Below are positions 62,804 to 64,000 of a stretch of DNA of 64,000 nucleotides, piece after piece. Source of the stretch: W-Chloroflexi-9 sp045863195 (lineage in GTDB: Bacteria > Chloroflexota > Dehalococcoidia > UBA2979); contig BTUI01000003.1 in the NCBI GenBank assembly GCA_045863195.1, positions 1 through 64,000 of the forward strand. The letters are read 5' to 3'. The stretch's first letter is position 1, and the number at the start of each line of letters is the position of its first letter. A program made the translations under genes and the position numbers. The notes under the pieces are model-generated. The model was not told the DNA's origin, searched no databases, and saw only the letters and a list, made by a program, of their open reading frames with translations.

Positions 62804-64000
62804 CTATCCGCCGGTCGGCGGTGCCTCCGGGAATTCGCGCAGCGCCGGGACAGCGGAGCCGCCGGTGACGGTCCGCTGCACGGAGAGCAGGATCAGTTTC
62901 ACGTCCGCCCATACGGAATACGTCCGCAGGTAGGCCAGGTCGTCGAGCAGCGTGGTGCCGAGGTCGGCGTGGGCGCTGTTCCACGGGCCGGTGAGGCCCG
63001 GCGGCATCAGCAGCAGACGGCTCCGCCACGGGTCGCGACCGGTTGCCGCGGAGGCCGGAAGCGGGCGCGGCCCCACGATGCTCAGGTCGCCCTTCAGCAC
63101 GCCGAGGAGCGCGGGCATCTTCTCCGCCCGACCGGGCACCGGCCGGCCTCCGCCGGGCGCGGGGCGGGGCGCGAGCAGGCGCATCCGCACGATGCGTCCG
63201 CCCCGCCCGAGTACTTCCACCGTGCGGAAGACGGGGCCCCCTCGCAGCCGCGCGAAGAGCAGCACGAGGGCGAGCGCCGGCATCAGCGCGAGCGCGATGC
63301 CGATGTCCATGGCCCGCTTCATCACCGCCTCGCTGCGTCTCAGCTGCGCCGGGCGCAGGCGGACGAGCGACGGCATCCCATCGCGCGCCGCAACGACCTC
63401 GGAGGAGAGGAGGTCGTGGATGCCCGCGACCATGAACACGCGGAGCGCGGGCCGCTGCGCCGCGACCTGCATCACGTACTCCTGCGCCTCCCACGAGACG
63501 GCGCTGGCGACGACCATGACGCTGGTCACGGCGTGCCGGTCCACCACGGCCTCCAGTTCGAGCGGGTCGCCGAGGACCTCCACCCCGCCCACGCGGCTGG
63601 AGCGCGGGCTGAACTCGTCCAGCACGCCGACGACGTCCAGTGCGTGCGATCCGTCGGAGGTGAGTTGTTCGGCCACGCGCTCCGCCTGCTGATCCGCGCC
63701 CACGATGAGCAGGCGCTCCCGGAACGCCCCCCGGCGCTGGAGCGCGAGCAGCGCCACGGCGCGCGCGAGGTAGGTCACGGCGATGGCCCCGGCGGTCGCC
63801 CCGAAGGCGAAGACGATGGTGCGGCGCTCGGGCTCCCCATTCGTCACGAAGTGCGTGGCGAGGTAGGTCAGCAGCACCCAGATCAGGCCGCGCAGGAGGT
63901 GTGCGTATGGCGGCCGAGCGACACGGGGGTGCGAGGTGTCGTACACGTCCGCGGCGACGAACCAGCCGACCTGCAACGCGGAGGCGATCGCGGCAAGCAC
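62804..64000 (-). CDS. Polyprenyl-phosphate sugar-1-phosphate transferase-like protein (5' end beyond window)
   Basis: 398 residues visible, still open at the right edge. Layout of WbaP/CpsE-type initiating transferases: spans (about 1-90), a CoA-binding-like Rossmann domain (ERLLIVGADQQAERVAEQL, about 95-215), a further span (about 228-250) and the transferase domain. Conserved VLKGDLSIVGPRPLP and LMPPGLTGPWNSAHADLG remain. The catalytic Asp-Glu of the usual LDELPQL reads AEKMPAL, and the KFRSM motif reads RMRLLAP, so activity may be changed or lost. It would start a polysaccharide or glycoprotein glycan if active. Confidence 0.85.
   Translation of the reverse strand: MLAAIASALQVGWFVAADVYDTSHPRVARPPYAHLLRGLIWVLLTYLATHFVTNGEPERRTIVFAFGATAGAIAVTYLARAVALLALQRRGAFRERLLIVGADQQAERVAEQLTSDGSHALDVVGVLDEFSPRSSRVGGVEVLGDPLELEAVVDRHAVTSVMVVASAVSWEAQEYVMQVAAQRPALRVFMVAGIHDLLSSEVVAARDGMPSLVRLRPAQLRRSEAVMKRAMDIGIALALMPALALVLLFARLRGGPVFRTVEVLGRGGRIVRMRLLAPRPAPGGGRPVPGRAEKMPALLGVLKGDLSIVGPRPLPASAATGRDPWRSRLLLMPPGLTGPWNSAHADLGTTLLDDLAYLRTYSVWADVKLILLSVQRTVTGGSAVPALREFPEAPPTGG

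Overview
The window reads as chromosome of a high-GC bacterium, most likely Chloroflexota (Dehalococcoidia or Tepidiformales-like). This placement is inferred from the very high GC, frequent GTG/TTG starts, a Cys-free L32, the YceD-L32-FabD-FabG-NusB-ACP run, a type 4 uracil-DNA glycosylase, RNase J and a decaprenyl-phosphate phosphoribosyltransferase-like UbiA protein. No rRNA or other decisive marker is present.

Layout. 1-3.8 kb: murE (cut by the left edge), a flavin split-barrel protein, the RNase P RNA gene with its closing P1 helix visible, and a serine-recombinase relative that has lost its catalytic residues. 3.9-8.5 kb: yceD-rpmF-fabD-fabG-nusB-acpP, then tatB-tatC. 8.5-13.5 kb: uracil-DNA glycosylase, RNase J, FtsK. 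14-26.8 kb (minus strand): uvrB, a GGDEF cyclase, ruvA-ruvC-yebC, panC-panB, a P1 peptidase, an alpha/beta hydrolase-fold protein without its nucleophile, mutM-polA. 26.8-33.2 kb (plus): a giant FtsX-like permease with two ATPases, a tandem ferredoxin-fold protein and an anchored thermonuclease. 33.2-36.6 kb (minus): lipoprotein, threonine aldolase, a hypothetical protein and a CcdA gene whose two halves are in swapped order.

36,661-47,281 is an integrated element in tRNA-Glu(CTC). A perfect 52-bp repeat of the tRNA 3' half marks both ends. The element carries a tyrosine integrase, a small HTH (excisionase-like) protein, a protein with a Cys/His cluster that may act in replication or regulation, and a tightly coupled three-gene cargo: MmeI-like adenine methyltransferase, SF2 helicase and GIY-YIG nuclease. 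The cargo is a candidate restriction/defence module. Paired TGAACCCA octamers lie at both ends and, inverted, in the middle.

47.3-56.8 kb returns to core genes: LLM oxidoreductase, tRNA-Glu(TTC), malic enzyme, sulfite-oxidase-like protein, lspA-rluD-gltX, tRNA-Gln, an SDR and a PAC2 protein. 56.8-64 kb is an envelope-glycan region: UbiA-type transferase, GtrA, GT2, a membrane glycosyltransferase, a Tat-signal repeat protein (tatBC lie in the same window), an SIS-domain isomerase that probably starts at CTG, and a divergent polyprenyl sugar-phosphate transferase running off the right edge.
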